From NCBI GenBank assembly GCA_029067205.1, contig JAIEEY010000459.1, forward strand, positions 1 to 37,924: a stretch of DNA of 37,924 nucleotides. The letters run 5' to 3'. The translations under genes were made by a program, and so were the position numbers. Below the pieces are notes generated by a model. It worked only from the letters and a program-made list of their open reading frames with translations. It was not told the DNA's origin and searched no databases. This stretch comes from Lachnospiraceae bacterium. GTDB taxonomy: Bacteria > Bacillota > Clostridia > Lachnospirales > Lachnospiraceae. Positions 24,355 to 31,497 of this stretch are shown in pieces; the first letter of the stretch is position 1; every line of letters begins with the position of its first letter.

Positions 24355-25569
24355 ATGAAAGAAAAAGTAGTACTTGCCTATTCCGGTGGTCTTGACACCA
24401 CTGCGATCATCCCATGGTTAAAGGAGAACTTTGACTATGAAGTTATCTGTGTCTGCGTTGACTGCGGACAGGAGGAGGAACTTGACGGACTCGAGGAGCG
24501 CGCAAAATCCTGCGGTGCAGAAAAGCTTTATATTGAAAATGTCATCGATGAATTCTGCGACGAATATATCGTACCCTGCGTGCAGGCAAACGCTATCTAT
24601 GAAAACAAATATCTTCTTGGCACTTCCATGGCAAGGCCGCTCATCGCAAAGAAGCTTGTGGAAATCGCAAGAAAAGAAGGTGCCACCGCAATCTGCCACG
24701 GCGCTACCGGCAAGGGAAACGACCAGATCCGTTTTGAGCTTGGCATCAAGGCGTTAGCTCCCGACATCAAGATCATCGCTGCCTGGAGAAATGACAAGTG
24801 GACCATGGATTCCCGTGAGTCCGAGATTGAGTACTGCAAGGCGCATGGCATTCATCTTCCGTTCTCAGCAGACAGCTCCTACAGCCGCGACAGGAATATC
24901 TGGCACATCAGCCATGAAGGACTGGAGCTTGAAGATCCTGCAAATGAGCCAAACTATGACCACCTGCTGGTACTTGGCACCACACCAGAGAAAGCGCCAG
25001 GCGAGGGCGAATATGTGACAATGACTTTCGAGAAAGGTGTTCCAAAGTCCGTAAATGGCAAGGAGATGAAAGTTTCCGACATTATCAAAGAGTTGAACAG
25101 ACTCGGCGGAAAACATGGCATCGGTATCGTTGATATTGTTGAAAACCGTGTTGTCGGCATGAAATCACGCGGCGTTTATGAGACACCTGGCGGAACGATC
25201 CTGATGGAAGCGCACCAGCAGCTCGAAGAACTGATCCTTGACCGTGATACCTACACCTTAAAGAAAGAAATGGGCAATAAGCTTGCCGACACAGTATATG
25301 AAGGGAAATGGTTCACACCAAAGCGCGAGGCGATTCAGGCATTTATCGAAAAGACACAGGAATACGTTACTGGTGAAGTGAAGTTCAAGCTCTATAAAGG
25401 AAACATAATCAAAGCTGGCGAAACAAGCCCGTACTCATTATATAATGAAAGTATTGCCTCCTTCACGACAGGCGACCTGTATGACCACCACGACGCAGAG
25501 GGCTTTATCAACCTCTTCGGTCTGTCCTGCAAAGTCCGCGCAATGAAAATGCAGGAGAACAATAAATAA
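24355..25569 (+). CDS. argG: Argininosuccinate synthase
   Basis: A 404-residue ATP-dependent ligase joining citrulline and aspartate. The N-terminal PP-loop is [18 protein letters not shown] (residues 5-22). Further markers are [37 protein letters not shown] (ATP and aspartate contacts) and [19 protein letters not shown]. Length is normal. The ATG follows AAAGGAG by eight or nine bases. argH is not beside it; a DUF1294 gene follows after six bases. A promoter with an overlapping inverted repeat lies upstream. Confidence 0.97.
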   Translation: MKEKVVLAYSGGLDTTAIIPWLKENFDYEVICVCVDCGQEEELDGLEERAKSCGAEKLYIENVIDEFCDEYIVPCVQANAIYENKYLLGTSMARPLIAKKLVEIARKEGATAICHGATGKGNDQIRFELGIKALAPDIKIIAAWRNDKWTMDSRESEIEYCKAHGIHLPFSADSSYSRDRNIWHISHEGLELEDPANEPNYDHLLVLGTTPEKAPGEGEYVTMTFEKGVPKSVNGKEMKVSDIIKELNRLGGKHGIGIVDIVENRVVGMKSRGVYETPGGTILMEAHQQLEELILDRDTYTLKKEMGNKLADTVYEGKWFTPKREAIQAFIEKTQEYVTGEVKFKLYKGNIIKAGETSPYSLYNESIASFTTGDLYDHHDAEGFINLFGLSCKVRAMKMQENNK

Positions 25570-25575
25570 TACATT

Positions 25576-25851
25576 ATGAATATACTTAACATTATTGCTC
25601 TGTATCTGATTCTGATGAACATAACCGGCTTTGCCATGATGGGCATTGACAAAAGAAAAGCAATCAAACACCTCTGGCGTGTTCGGGAGTCCACACTCTT
25701 TCTCATTGCCCTCACCGGCGGAAGCGTCGGTTCGATTCTTGGTATGCGGATATTCCACCATAAGACCAGACACTGGTATTTTGTATATGGAATGCCGCTG
25801 ATCCTGATTCTGCAGATTTTGCTTATAGTATTGATTATAAAGAGGGGATAA
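25576..25851 (+). CDS. DUF1294 family small membrane protein
   Basis: A 91-residue protein with two or three hydrophobic segments. GIDKRKAIKHLWRVRESTLF followed by LIALTGGSVGSILGM and RIFHHKTRHWYF is the DUF1294 signature (D-K-x-x-A...R-I-x-E...GG-x-G-x-x-x-G-M...H-K-T). Function is unknown for the family. It begins six bases after the argG stop and ends in a strong hairpin, so it shares the argG transcript. Confidence 0.88.
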   Translation: MNILNIIALYLILMNITGFAMMGIDKRKAIKHLWRVRESTLFLIALTGGSVGSILGMRIFHHKTRHWYFVYGMPLILILQILLIVLIIKRG

Positions 25852-25863
25852 CGAATCCCCTCT
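25841..25863. terminator. Bidirectional terminator after the DUF1294 gene
   Basis: AGAGGGGAT (25841-25849) pairs perfectly with ATCCCCTCT (25855-25863) over a 5-base loop. It overlaps the stop codons of the two convergent genes. Flanking T/A runs are short. Confidence 0.7.
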
Positions 25864-26197
25864 AAATTTCTGTTTCATGATGTAAGTCCAGGAAACCTTC
25901 AACCGTTGTCCGGAATAACTCCTCCGAAAAATTGAGTCTCAGCATCTTTGCTCCCTGAACAGCAAAATATGCCGTTGTCTTATCTGTAATAACCTTCAAT
26001 AACGCTTCGATTCCATGCCCATCAATGTAAAATAAATAACCAAATTCGACTTTCGTATATGCCAGATTCTCATAATCTACGTTTTCCTGTAAAATTCTAA
26101 TCGCCGAATTGGCAATGTGCTCTTTTAATTCTGTGTTTGCAATTTCATTTCTCTCTTTTGGCTGCTCAGCTTGTTTTTTCTTTTTGAAAAAATTCAT
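25862..26197 (-). CDS. Hypothetical protein
   Basis: A 111-residue protein. It begins MNFFKKKKQAEQPKERNEIA (basic, then charged), followed by a compact domain with YLFYIDGHGIEALLKVITDK and FAVQGAKMLRLNFSEELFRT, ending DLHHETEI. The ATG at 26197 has AAGGGGG five or more bases upstream, and a small GC hairpin (26212-26227) lies just before this site. Upstream in-frame codons up to 26266 look untranslated. No family recognised; it stands alone between convergent and divergent neighbours. Confidence 0.75.
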   Translation of the reverse strand: MNFFKKKKQAEQPKERNEIANTELKEHIANSAIRILQENVDYENLAYTKVEFGYLFYIDGHGIEALLKVITDKTTAYFAVQGAKMLRLNFSEELFRTTVEGFLDLHHETEI

Positions 26198-26334
26198 ATT
26201 TATACCCCCTTGCGTGCTCCGGCACGCATACCAATCAATCCGCCTGTTTTGTATATATAATATCACTTTTAATCAGAATTGTAAATTTTATTGCATTTCT
26301 GTATATATGAAATTGTATAAAGCATTTTATCACA

Positions 26335-26383
26335 AATAGCACTTGTTTCTACTATAACAATTGTGCTATTATAGTAATAATAG
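26335..26383. promoter_or_regulatory. Nested inverted repeats upstream of the response regulator
   Basis: AATAGCAC (26335-26342) is inverted at 26363-26370 (GTGCTATT), and CTATTAT (26366-26372) is inverted at 26377-26383 (ATAATAG). They lie 80-125 bases before the LytTR regulator gene and between it and the divergent minus-strand gene. LytTR proteins bind paired direct repeats, so the link to that regulator is only possible. Confidence 0.4.
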
Positions 26384-26460
26384 TAAACTTTTCCACTTCT
26401 TAATGATGTCTTTTGTGAAATGTGGATAAGAAATTCTGATAAAAGAGGTGTATATAGACT

Positions 26461-27174
26461 ATGCATATAGCAATTTGTGACGATAATGTGGCAGACCGCA
26501 AGCACTTGGAGCGGCTGCTTTCGAGGGAGTCCGACAAGCGCGCCGGCACGCCAAACATCCTGTATGTGGACTCTTATGGCGAAAAGATGCACTTTCTCGC
26601 CAATCCATTGAAATACAACCTGATTTTCATGGACATGAGCTCAGAACCCGGCATCGTGGAATTTATCATTGAACACTTGAATGCAATGGGTTATCATGCC
26701 CCGCTGGTACTGTACTCAGACAAGATTGATTATACCCAAATTCCCAATCTTCCAGACTATGTCGTGCACGCAAAGAAGCCGTATATCCCAGATCCGCTTC
26801 CAGAGTTTCTGGCATTGGGCGATGCGAACGTTACTGGACATGTTGTCACTGTGGCAGTGCACACGAACTCCATCATCAACCATGTGCCCAAATATACAAT
26901 CATGTATGCCTTTGAAGATAATAACACATGCAGCCTGTATCTGACTGATGGTACATCAATCGCTGTCGACGAAAAGATTGACGAACTCCGCCAAATCTTT
27001 GAACCATTTGAAGAATTTACGCGTGTGAACCAAAACGCCATCGCCAATTTTAAATATGTAACTGCCGTTATTCCTGCCATACTCGAAATGCAGGATGGCA
27101 GGGAACTGCGGATCCCTATCATGCGCTATCGGGAATACAAATTACTAAAACAGAAAATGGATGAACTTGATTAG
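26461..27174 (+). CDS. LytTR-type response regulator
   Basis: A 237-residue two-domain regulator. The receiver domain has the acidic pair D7-D8 (IAICDDN), the phospho-acceptor D58 (YNLIFMDMS) and a conserved lysine in VVHAKKPY near residue 104. The C-terminal part (from about residue 125) shows LytTR features: an N-terminal strand (VVTVAVHTNSIINHVPKYTI), EFTRVNQNAIANFKYVTAV, and DGRELRIPIMRYREYKLLK. The middle of the receiver is divergent (SSEPG after D58). The start follows AGAGG. No histidine kinase or peptide gene is adjacent, so its signal is unknown. A 13-bp stem terminator overlaps the stop codon. Confidence 0.85.
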   Translation: MHIAICDDNVADRKHLERLLSRESDKRAGTPNILYVDSYGEKMHFLANPLKYNLIFMDMSSEPGIVEFIIEHLNAMGYHAPLVLYSDKIDYTQIPNLPDYVVHAKKPYIPDPLPEFLALGDANVTGHVVTVAVHTNSIINHVPKYTIMYAFEDNNTCSLYLTDGTSIAVDEKIDELRQIFEPFEEFTRVNQNAIANFKYVTAVIPAILEMQDGRELRIPIMRYREYKLLKQKMDELD

Positions 27175-27186
27175 TTCATCCATTTT
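27154..27186. terminator. Perfect 13-bp stem terminator
   Basis: AAAATGGATGAAC (27154-27166) pairs perfectly with GTTCATCCATTTT (27174-27186), loop TTGATTA. It ends the response regulator transcript and, read on the other strand, the degV transcript. Terminal A and T runs make it intrinsic in both directions. Confidence 0.85.
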
Positions 27187-27192
27187 CTAATG

Positions 27193-28032
27193 CTATATCG
27201 TCACGATCACGCCGCCTTCATTGGCGTACATACTGCTCACACCAGCTGTATCCAGGATCAACGTCTCCTTAAAATGCAGTTTTTCTTCAATATGCCTGCG
27301 CACGCACTCAGCCGCTTTGGGATTATTGCAGTGTGTGATCATCAGCCGCTTGCTCTCAGAATGTACGGCTTCTTCAATCGCCGTATCTGCCATTCTCGTC
27401 AGCGCCTTCTTCATGCCGATTCCCTGTCCAAGCTGAATGATACTGCCATCGTCGGCCCCCATCACGGGCTTAATGTTGAGTGTCGATGCCACAAGTGCCT
27501 TGACACCAGAGAGACGTCCATTTTTCCGAAGTGTATCCAGGTTTTCCAATACAAAATAAGTGTTCATCTCCTTGACAAACTGCTCAATCTGCTCTGTGAT
27601 CTCCGAAAAGGACAGTCCTTGCTCCTCCAGCTCCATAATCTTAAACACAATCTGCGTCTCACCACAAGACGCCGACCTAGAGTCAACCACATAGATGTCC
27701 TTTTCACCATATTTTTCATGATACAGGTTCTTTCCAAGCACTGCGCTGTTGTGACTTCCGCTGAGCTTTGAGGACAATGTGATGACATACACATGCTCCG
27801 CCGTGGTTTCATATGCCTTCTGATATCGCTCTGGCGATGGGCAGGCTGATTTCGGACACTCTGAACAGGCAGCCACGGCGTCAAGAAACTCTTGTTGGTT
27901 AAAATCCTTGTTATCTTCCTTTTCATACCTGTCCCCTACAATCAGTGTCAGTGGTACAAGCTCAAACCGCTCATCCTCTCTGAGCTCCTGTGGAAGTTCA
28001 CAGCAGCTGTCAACAACTATTTTATATTTCAT
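27193..28032 (-). CDS. DegV family protein
   Basis: A 279-residue fatty-acid-binding DegV (FakB-like) protein. Markers are the N-terminal VVDSCCELP (canonical D-S-x-x-D/E-L), CPSPERYQKAY (the family's T-S-x-P...Y segment), ITLSSKLSGSHNSAVLG (lipid headgroup-binding S-x-x-L-S-G-T/S-x-x-S/A) and TLRKNGRLSGVKALV (the R-x-x-G-R-I segment). FakB proteins hand fatty acids to the kinase FakA, which is not encoded here. The ATG follows AAAGG. It is divergent from the DUF5721-like gene. Confidence 0.92.
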   Translation of the reverse strand: MKYKIVVDSCCELPQELREDERFELVPLTLIVGDRYEKEDNKDFNQQEFLDAVAACSECPKSACPSPERYQKAYETTAEHVYVITLSSKLSGSHNSAVLGKNLYHEKYGEKDIYVVDSRSASCGETQIVFKIMELEEQGLSFSEITEQIEQFVKEMNTYFVLENLDTLRKNGRLSGVKALVASTLNIKPVMGADDGSIIQLGQGIGMKKALTRMADTAIEEAVHSESKRLMITHCNNPKAAECVRRHIEEKLHFKETLILDTAGVSSMYANEGGVIVTI

Positions 28033-28137
28033 CAGTCTCTACCTTTCAAATTCTTTTATACTATTTTATATAGTTTCGATAACTATGTATCATAATATCA
28101 TATAACATCTAATTTGAAAAGGACTTTTTATAAATAC

Positions 28138-28166
28138 TTGAAGTTTTCGCAAAATGGCATTATAAT
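28138..28166 (+). promoter_or_regulatory. Promoter of the DUF5721-like gene
   Basis: TTGAAG (28138-28143), 17 bases, TATAAT (28161-28166). The start codon lies 30 bases further on, so the leader is short. Confidence 0.75.
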
Positions 28167-28196
28167 AAAAAACTATGAATGAAAAAGGAGACGCCT

Positions 28197-28706
28197 ATGA
28201 TCGCATTAGAAATAAAAGAAACCAAAAACATTATGAATGCCCTGCTCATATCCGGGCAGTTTGACTCTTTTCTGGTGGAGGAAGCGGTCATTACGACTTT
28301 CAACACCTTTCACATTGACGGACACCTCGTAAAAGATTTTTACAGCAGCGAGGAATTGGAGGAGTTTGAAAAGAATCAGAAGTCAACTGTATTTTCCCGC
28401 TGGAATGATATCCGTCCAGTCTGTTTTCAGCTGATCAAAGGAAGAAAAACGCCTGTTTCCTTTAAAGTCGTGCTTCACGCCACACCACAGCTGATTGAAA
28501 AAATAGCTGCAAATCCAGAATGCGGAGTTGCAGCCAATCTGATTCGTTCCCTTGTCCTCAATATCCGTTATGACAATGGCAAAGTGGCTTGTATCACGGG
28601 AAGCGCCTTCACGACCTTTATTATGGACAAAAGCATTGATCGCTTATGGGACGCTTATGTGCGTCAACTTTTGTCCAGCTTTGGATTGGATTTCGAGGAG
28701 ATATAG
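28197..28706 (+). CDS. DUF5721-like hypothetical protein
   Basis: A 169-residue cytoplasmic protein, common in Lachnospiraceae. It shows IMNALLISGQFDSFLVEEAV, TFHIDGHLVKDFYSSEELEE, FSRWNDIRPVCFQLIKGRKT and a C-terminal RYDNGKVACITGSAFTTFIM. I recall this pattern as DUF5721; the number could not be checked. The ATG at 28197 follows AAAAAGGAG by six bases. It has its own promoter and is followed by three tandem palindromes. Confidence 0.8.
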   Translation: MIALEIKETKNIMNALLISGQFDSFLVEEAVITTFNTFHIDGHLVKDFYSSEELEEFEKNQKSTVFSRWNDIRPVCFQLIKGRKTPVSFKVVLHATPQLIEKIAANPECGVAANLIRSLVLNIRYDNGKVACITGSAFTTFIMDKSIDRLWDAYVRQLLSSFGLDFEEI

Positions 28707-28726
28707 TTTCCTTGCAAGCCATTACG

Positions 28727-28787
28727 CTAATTATAACGATAGTTATCTAACTATAACGACAGTTATGCTAATTATAACAGCAGTTAT
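28727..28787. repeat. Three 20-bp tandem palindromes
   Basis: Units at 28727-28746, 28747-28766 and 28768-28787 share CTAA-(T/C)-TATAAC-NN-(T/C)-AGTTAT, and each unit contains ATAAC-4-GTTAT inverted arms. They lie between two convergent genes and the last unit runs into the spoVAE stop codon. They may be a multi-site operator or a structured convergent end region. Confidence 0.7.
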
Positions 28788-29146
28788 ACTTTTGTTACTT
28801 TAGAGTGGAATACAAGACTTGCAAGATATCCAAAGATCAGTGCTGCACTGCATCCTATGGCACCATTTGTGAAACCACCCTTAAACAACCCAATAAATCC
28901 ATCCTTGTCGATCGCCTCTTTCACGCCCTTCATGAGGATATTCCCATATCCCAAAAGAGGAACATTGGCACCCGCGCCCGCATACTCTGCAAAGGGTTCG
29001 TACCACCCAAAAAAGCTGATCACCGCTCCAGTACAGACCAGGAGTACCATCACACGCCCGGGCAGCATCTTCGTGCGATCCAGGAATATCTGTGCAAGGG
29101 CACAGATCAGTCCTCCAACCCAGAATGCATTGACATAATCCATCAT
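28784..29146 (-). CDS. spoVAE: Stage V sporulation protein AE (SpoVAE)
   Basis: A small membrane protein of about 120 residues with four hydrophobic segments. The sequence MDYVNAFWVGGLICALAQIF, then WYEPFAEYAGAGANVPLLGY and GFIGLFKGGFTNGAIGCSAA, is typical of SpoVAE(b). In spore formers the SpoVA channel moves dipicolinic acid into the forespore and out during germination. The start is uncertain: GTG 29155, ATG 29146 and ATG 29143 are all possible, with AAAGG closest to the GTG. It stands apart from spoVAD, which is 2.3 kb away, and spoVAC is not seen. Confidence 0.9.
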   Translation of the reverse strand: MMDYVNAFWVGGLICALAQIFLDRTKMLPGRVMVLLVCTGAVISFFGWYEPFAEYAGAGANVPLLGYGNILMKGVKEAIDKDGFIGLFKGGFTNGAIGCSAALIFGYLASLVFHSKVTKV

Positions 29147-29151
29147 AAAAA

Positions 29152-29228
29152 CCACATACCTTTCCAGAAACTGTGCTTACCTGTCTATTGCTTCACAGCT
29201 CCTTATTTTTCTCAGGATTAGTATGTGG
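29152..29228. repeat. Inverted-repeat unit between aroK and spoVAE
   Basis: CCACATAC (29152-29159) is inverted at 29221-29228 (GTATGTGG). Inside, AAACTGTG and CACAGCTCC form another imperfect pair around CCTGTCTATT. The internal core and GGAGCTGTG-type end resemble the elements at 1044 and 20866, but the similarity is weak. It overlaps the possible start codons of spoVAE. Confidence 0.4.
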
Positions 29229-29264
29229 CTTTTTTCGGTTTTTATGTTTTTCATTCGTTTTTTT

Positions 29265-29759
29265 CTATTTAAGTCTTTTCGACAGCTCTGTAACAATCTC
29301 ACGGATATTTTTATGATCACATTCTACCGTAATATTCGCATATTTTTCGTATAGCGGAACCCTCTCCTCATAAAGCTCCCGCAGGGTCTCGCCCTCCCTG
29401 AGCACAACCCCCCGCTCTGTCAGATCACCAAGACGTTCCTCAATGCTCTCATAGGGCAGCTTCAAATAGCAAACCATCGCAATACTTTTCAAATGCTCCA
29501 TGGCATGTTCACTGTAAACAGCGCTCCCGCCTGTCGCGATCACTGCCGCCTTGGGATTCAGGGAGGCATTCACACGGGCTTCTATTTCCAGAAAACCGTC
29601 CATGCCTTGCTCCTCGATCAGCTCATGAAGCTTTTTCCCCTCCTGCTCCTGTATCACCAGATCAGAATCAAGAAAGGACATCCCCATATTTTTTGCAAGA
29701 ACTACGCCGGTCGTGCTCTTCCCGACGCCGGGCATGCCGATCAGCACTACATTTTTCAT
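29265..29759 (-). CDS. aroK: Shikimate kinase
   Basis: A 164-residue P-loop kinase of the shikimate pathway. Walker A is VLIGMPGVGKSTTG (residues 4-17), then FLDSDLVIQEQEGKKLHELI with the shikimate-binding Asp and the ATGGSAVY loop (usually TGGG, here Gly-Gly-Ser), followed by the lid region LGDLTERGVVLREGETLREL and LYEKYANITVECD. I start at ATG 29759; the in-frame region up to 29801 overlaps the end of ridA and is less like the family. The unit follows ridA by 38 bases. Function as shikimate kinase is likely, though the loop change is slightly unusual. Confidence 0.88.
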   Translation of the reverse strand: MKNVVLIGMPGVGKSTTGVVLAKNMGMSFLDSDLVIQEQEGKKLHELIEEQGMDGFLEIEARVNASLNPKAAVIATGGSAVYSEHAMEHLKSIAMVCYLKLPYESIEERLGDLTERGVVLREGETLRELYEERVPLYEKYANITVECDHKNIREIVTELSKRLK

Positions 29760-29797
29760 TCTCAAGGCTCTCAACTCCCTGTATACACCATGCATCC

Positions 29798-30175
29798 TCA
29801 ATCGCCAAGATATGCGATAACCTCAACCTCACAGAGCACTCCCTTGGGCAGATCCTTTACTGCTACACAGCTCCTTGCGGGATTTTGGGTAAAATACTTC
29901 GCATACACCTCGTTAAATGCCGAAAAATCAGCAATATCTGCCAGAAAACAGGTCGTTTTTACCACATTGTCATAGGTCGCATCTGCCGCTTTCAATATTT
30001 CTCCCACATTGACCATGGACTGCTCCGCCTGTGCTGTGATTCCCTCGGCTTCCACATTCCCCGTCGCCGGATTGATGGGAATCTGCCCTGACGCATACAG
30101 GAAATCCCCTGCGATGACAGCCTGTGAGTATGGTCCGATCGCTGCCGGTGCTTTGTCGGTACTAATTTTTTTCAT
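29798..30175 (-). CDS. ridA: RidA family reactive imine deaminase
   Basis: A 125-residue protein of the YjgF/YER057c/RidA family, which hydrolyses reactive enamines and imines from PLP enzymes. Motifs are IGPYSQAVIAGDFLYASGQI, GITAQAEQSMVNVGEILKAA, and the C-terminal NPARSCVAVKDLPKGVLCEV with the arginine that holds the substrate carboxylate and the glutamate (CEVEVIA). AAGGAGG precedes the ATG at 30175. It is closely followed by aroK on the same strand. Confidence 0.95.
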   Translation of the reverse strand: MKKISTDKAPAAIGPYSQAVIAGDFLYASGQIPINPATGNVEAEGITAQAEQSMVNVGEILKAADATYDNVVKTTCFLADIADFSAFNEVYAKYFTQNPARSCVAVKDLPKGVLCEVEVIAYLGD

Positions 30176-30241
30176 GACAATAACTCCTCCTTTTGCATTT
30201 TCAATCCAAGAAGAACGCCGCCCTTTGCGTTCTTCCAGTAC

Positions 30242-30290
30242 GAAGAGAATTTCTAAGTCTGTGTCCTTTACAGCCTTAGAAATTCTCTTC
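30242..30290 (-). terminator. 16-bp perfect stem between the 79-residue gene and ridA
   Basis: GAAGAGAATTTCTAAG (30242-30257) pairs perfectly with 30275-30290. It starts a few bases after the stop codon of the upstream minus-strand gene and lies before ridA. A T-rich run is not obvious, but length and position suggest a terminator. Confidence 0.65.
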
Positions 30291-30295
30291 ACTCT

Positions 30296-30535
30296 TTATA
30301 CTTCTGGCTCGTTAAACTCCACAGTGACATAGTAGCCTCTCGTATTCTCCTCCACAGAAACTACAGTGCCGCTCTTCGACTGCAGCCTGTCCCGAAACGG
30401 GATATTACCCGACATGGCAACTGCCGGATTGATGGTATAGTAATAATTGCTTGGCAGAACGCCCTCTGTGACAGTGACCGTATCGCCCTCTTTCACCTGG
30501 CCGGGACGTTCCATCTTAAAATCCATCTTGCGCAT
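30296..30535 (-). CDS. Small hypothetical protein
   Basis: A 79-residue soluble protein, probably a small beta barrel: MDFKMERPGQVKEGDTVTVT, LPSNYYYTINPAVAMSGNIP, then SKSGTVVSVEENTRGYYVTV. The alternating strands and central G-T-V-V-x-V are SH3-like. GGGGGAA lies nine bases before the ATG at 30535. A terminator lies before and one after it, so it is a single-gene unit. I recall similar proteins in related gut Firmicutes but no named family. Confidence 0.8.
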   Translation of the reverse strand: MRKMDFKMERPGQVKEGDTVTVTEGVLPSNYYYTINPAVAMSGNIPFRDRLQSKSGTVVSVEENTRGYYVTVEFNEPEV

Positions 30536-30588
30536 GCATATCACTTCCCCCTATATTATCTTGTGCTGATATGCCAAAAAAGTCAAGG

Positions 30589-30616
30589 AAAAAATCGCCA
30601 CACGGCGGTGACGATT
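30589..30616 (-). terminator. Rho-independent terminator of the 191-residue gene
   Basis: On the minus strand a GC-rich hairpin (AATCGTCAC ... GTGTGGCGATT, with an internal bulge) runs into six T residues (30594-30589). It lies 16 bases after the stop codon at 30632. Confidence 0.65.
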
Positions 30617-30631
30617 CAAAATTTTCCTGTT

Positions 30632-31207
30632 TCATAAAACGATATCGACCCTTGTATTCATTGGTTGCACAGGCTGTTTTGAGTTGACCATAAATACGGT
30701 GCGCGCACTGTTACGGTAAACAGCAGCATCGCTTACGCTGCGTGTCAGATCTGATATTTTCTGCGATAACTGAATACAGTTATTCTTGGTAACAATCGTA
30801 TTTCCACCATTCAAGCGGTTTAATTCATTGGTGAGCTTCTCAATCTCATTATTAAAATTCAGTCTGTCCGAAATAGAAAAATGGCCGTTGATGACCTGAC
30901 TAGAAAGCCCTTCCATCTTCTTCATCATATCCTCAATCTCTGCCTCGCCTGTGAATCCTTCCTCACCCTCACCGCTCACTTCCTCATCCGATTCCTTCTC
31001 TGCCTGTTTTTCCAACTGCAGGCTTCTCTTGAGACCAGCTGCCGATATAGAAATCATAACTGATTGTTCCTCGAGCTCCTGATTCTCCTCAGAAACAGTG
31101 CTGCTTACCTTCATCGCATGCTGCTGTTCTTTTCCATTCGAACCGGAGTTGTCGATTGCCGCCGCTGCCCTGTTCGTCAAAGCAATGTTCGCACTTCTTA
31201 CCTCCAT
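30632..31207 (-). CDS. Hypothetical helical protein
   Basis: A 191-residue protein, mostly polar and helical, without signal peptide or membrane helix. It begins MEVRSANIALTNRAAAAIDN, has SVMISISAAGLKRSLQLEKQ, an acidic stretch (ESDEEVSGEGEEGFTGEAEI) and then a coiled-coil-like segment (FNNEIEKLTNELNRLNGGNT). The C-terminus NSARTVFMVNSKQPVQPMNT is short and basic-polar. Some segments recall flagellin or hook-associated helices, but this is a weak resemblance. AAAGGAG precedes the ATG. A small hairpin and three direct repeats lie upstream. Confidence 0.75.
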   Translation of the reverse strand: MEVRSANIALTNRAAAAIDNSGSNGKEQQHAMKVSSTVSEENQELEEQSVMISISAAGLKRSLQLEKQAEKESDEEVSGEGEEGFTGEAEIEDMMKKMEGLSSQVINGHFSISDRLNFNNEIEKLTNELNRLNGGNTIVTKNNCIQLSQKISDLTRSVSDAAVYRNSARTVFMVNSKQPVQPMNTRVDIVL

Positions 31208-31230
31208 AGACGCTCCTTTCCCTTATATAT

Positions 31231-31322
31231 ACTGTGTGAGCCCCTTCCTTCACACAGTCTTTCCAAGATAATTATTAAGTCTATTACTTATGGTACTTAC
31301 TTATGGCATTTACCTATGTTAA
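31231..31322. promoter_or_regulatory. Leader hairpin and three 13-bp direct repeats
   Basis: ACTGTGTGA (31231-31239) pairs with TCACACAGT (31250-31258) in the leader of the 191-residue gene. Further upstream three imperfect 13-bp repeats lie head to tail (31284-31296, 31297-31309, 31310-31322) with consensus TTAC-(T/C)-TATG. They could be regulator sites. The rest of 31323-31497 holds nothing I can support. Confidence 0.45.
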
Positions 31323-31497
31323 CTGCCTTATTTAATATATCGTACCCTTTGAGGGAAAAACTTAGCTTATTTTCTGATTTTTTTGAACAAAATATGAAAT
31401 TCACATTTTTTTCTGATTTTTGTCCATATTTCCATTAATTTTCAAACTATTTTATCTATTGAACACTACACAGCCTCAGTTATTTAATTTGAAATTT

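Noticed and set aside
28727..28787. Possible CRISPR array
   Set aside because: Units are 20 bp and directly adjacent, with no variable spacers and no cas genes nearby.
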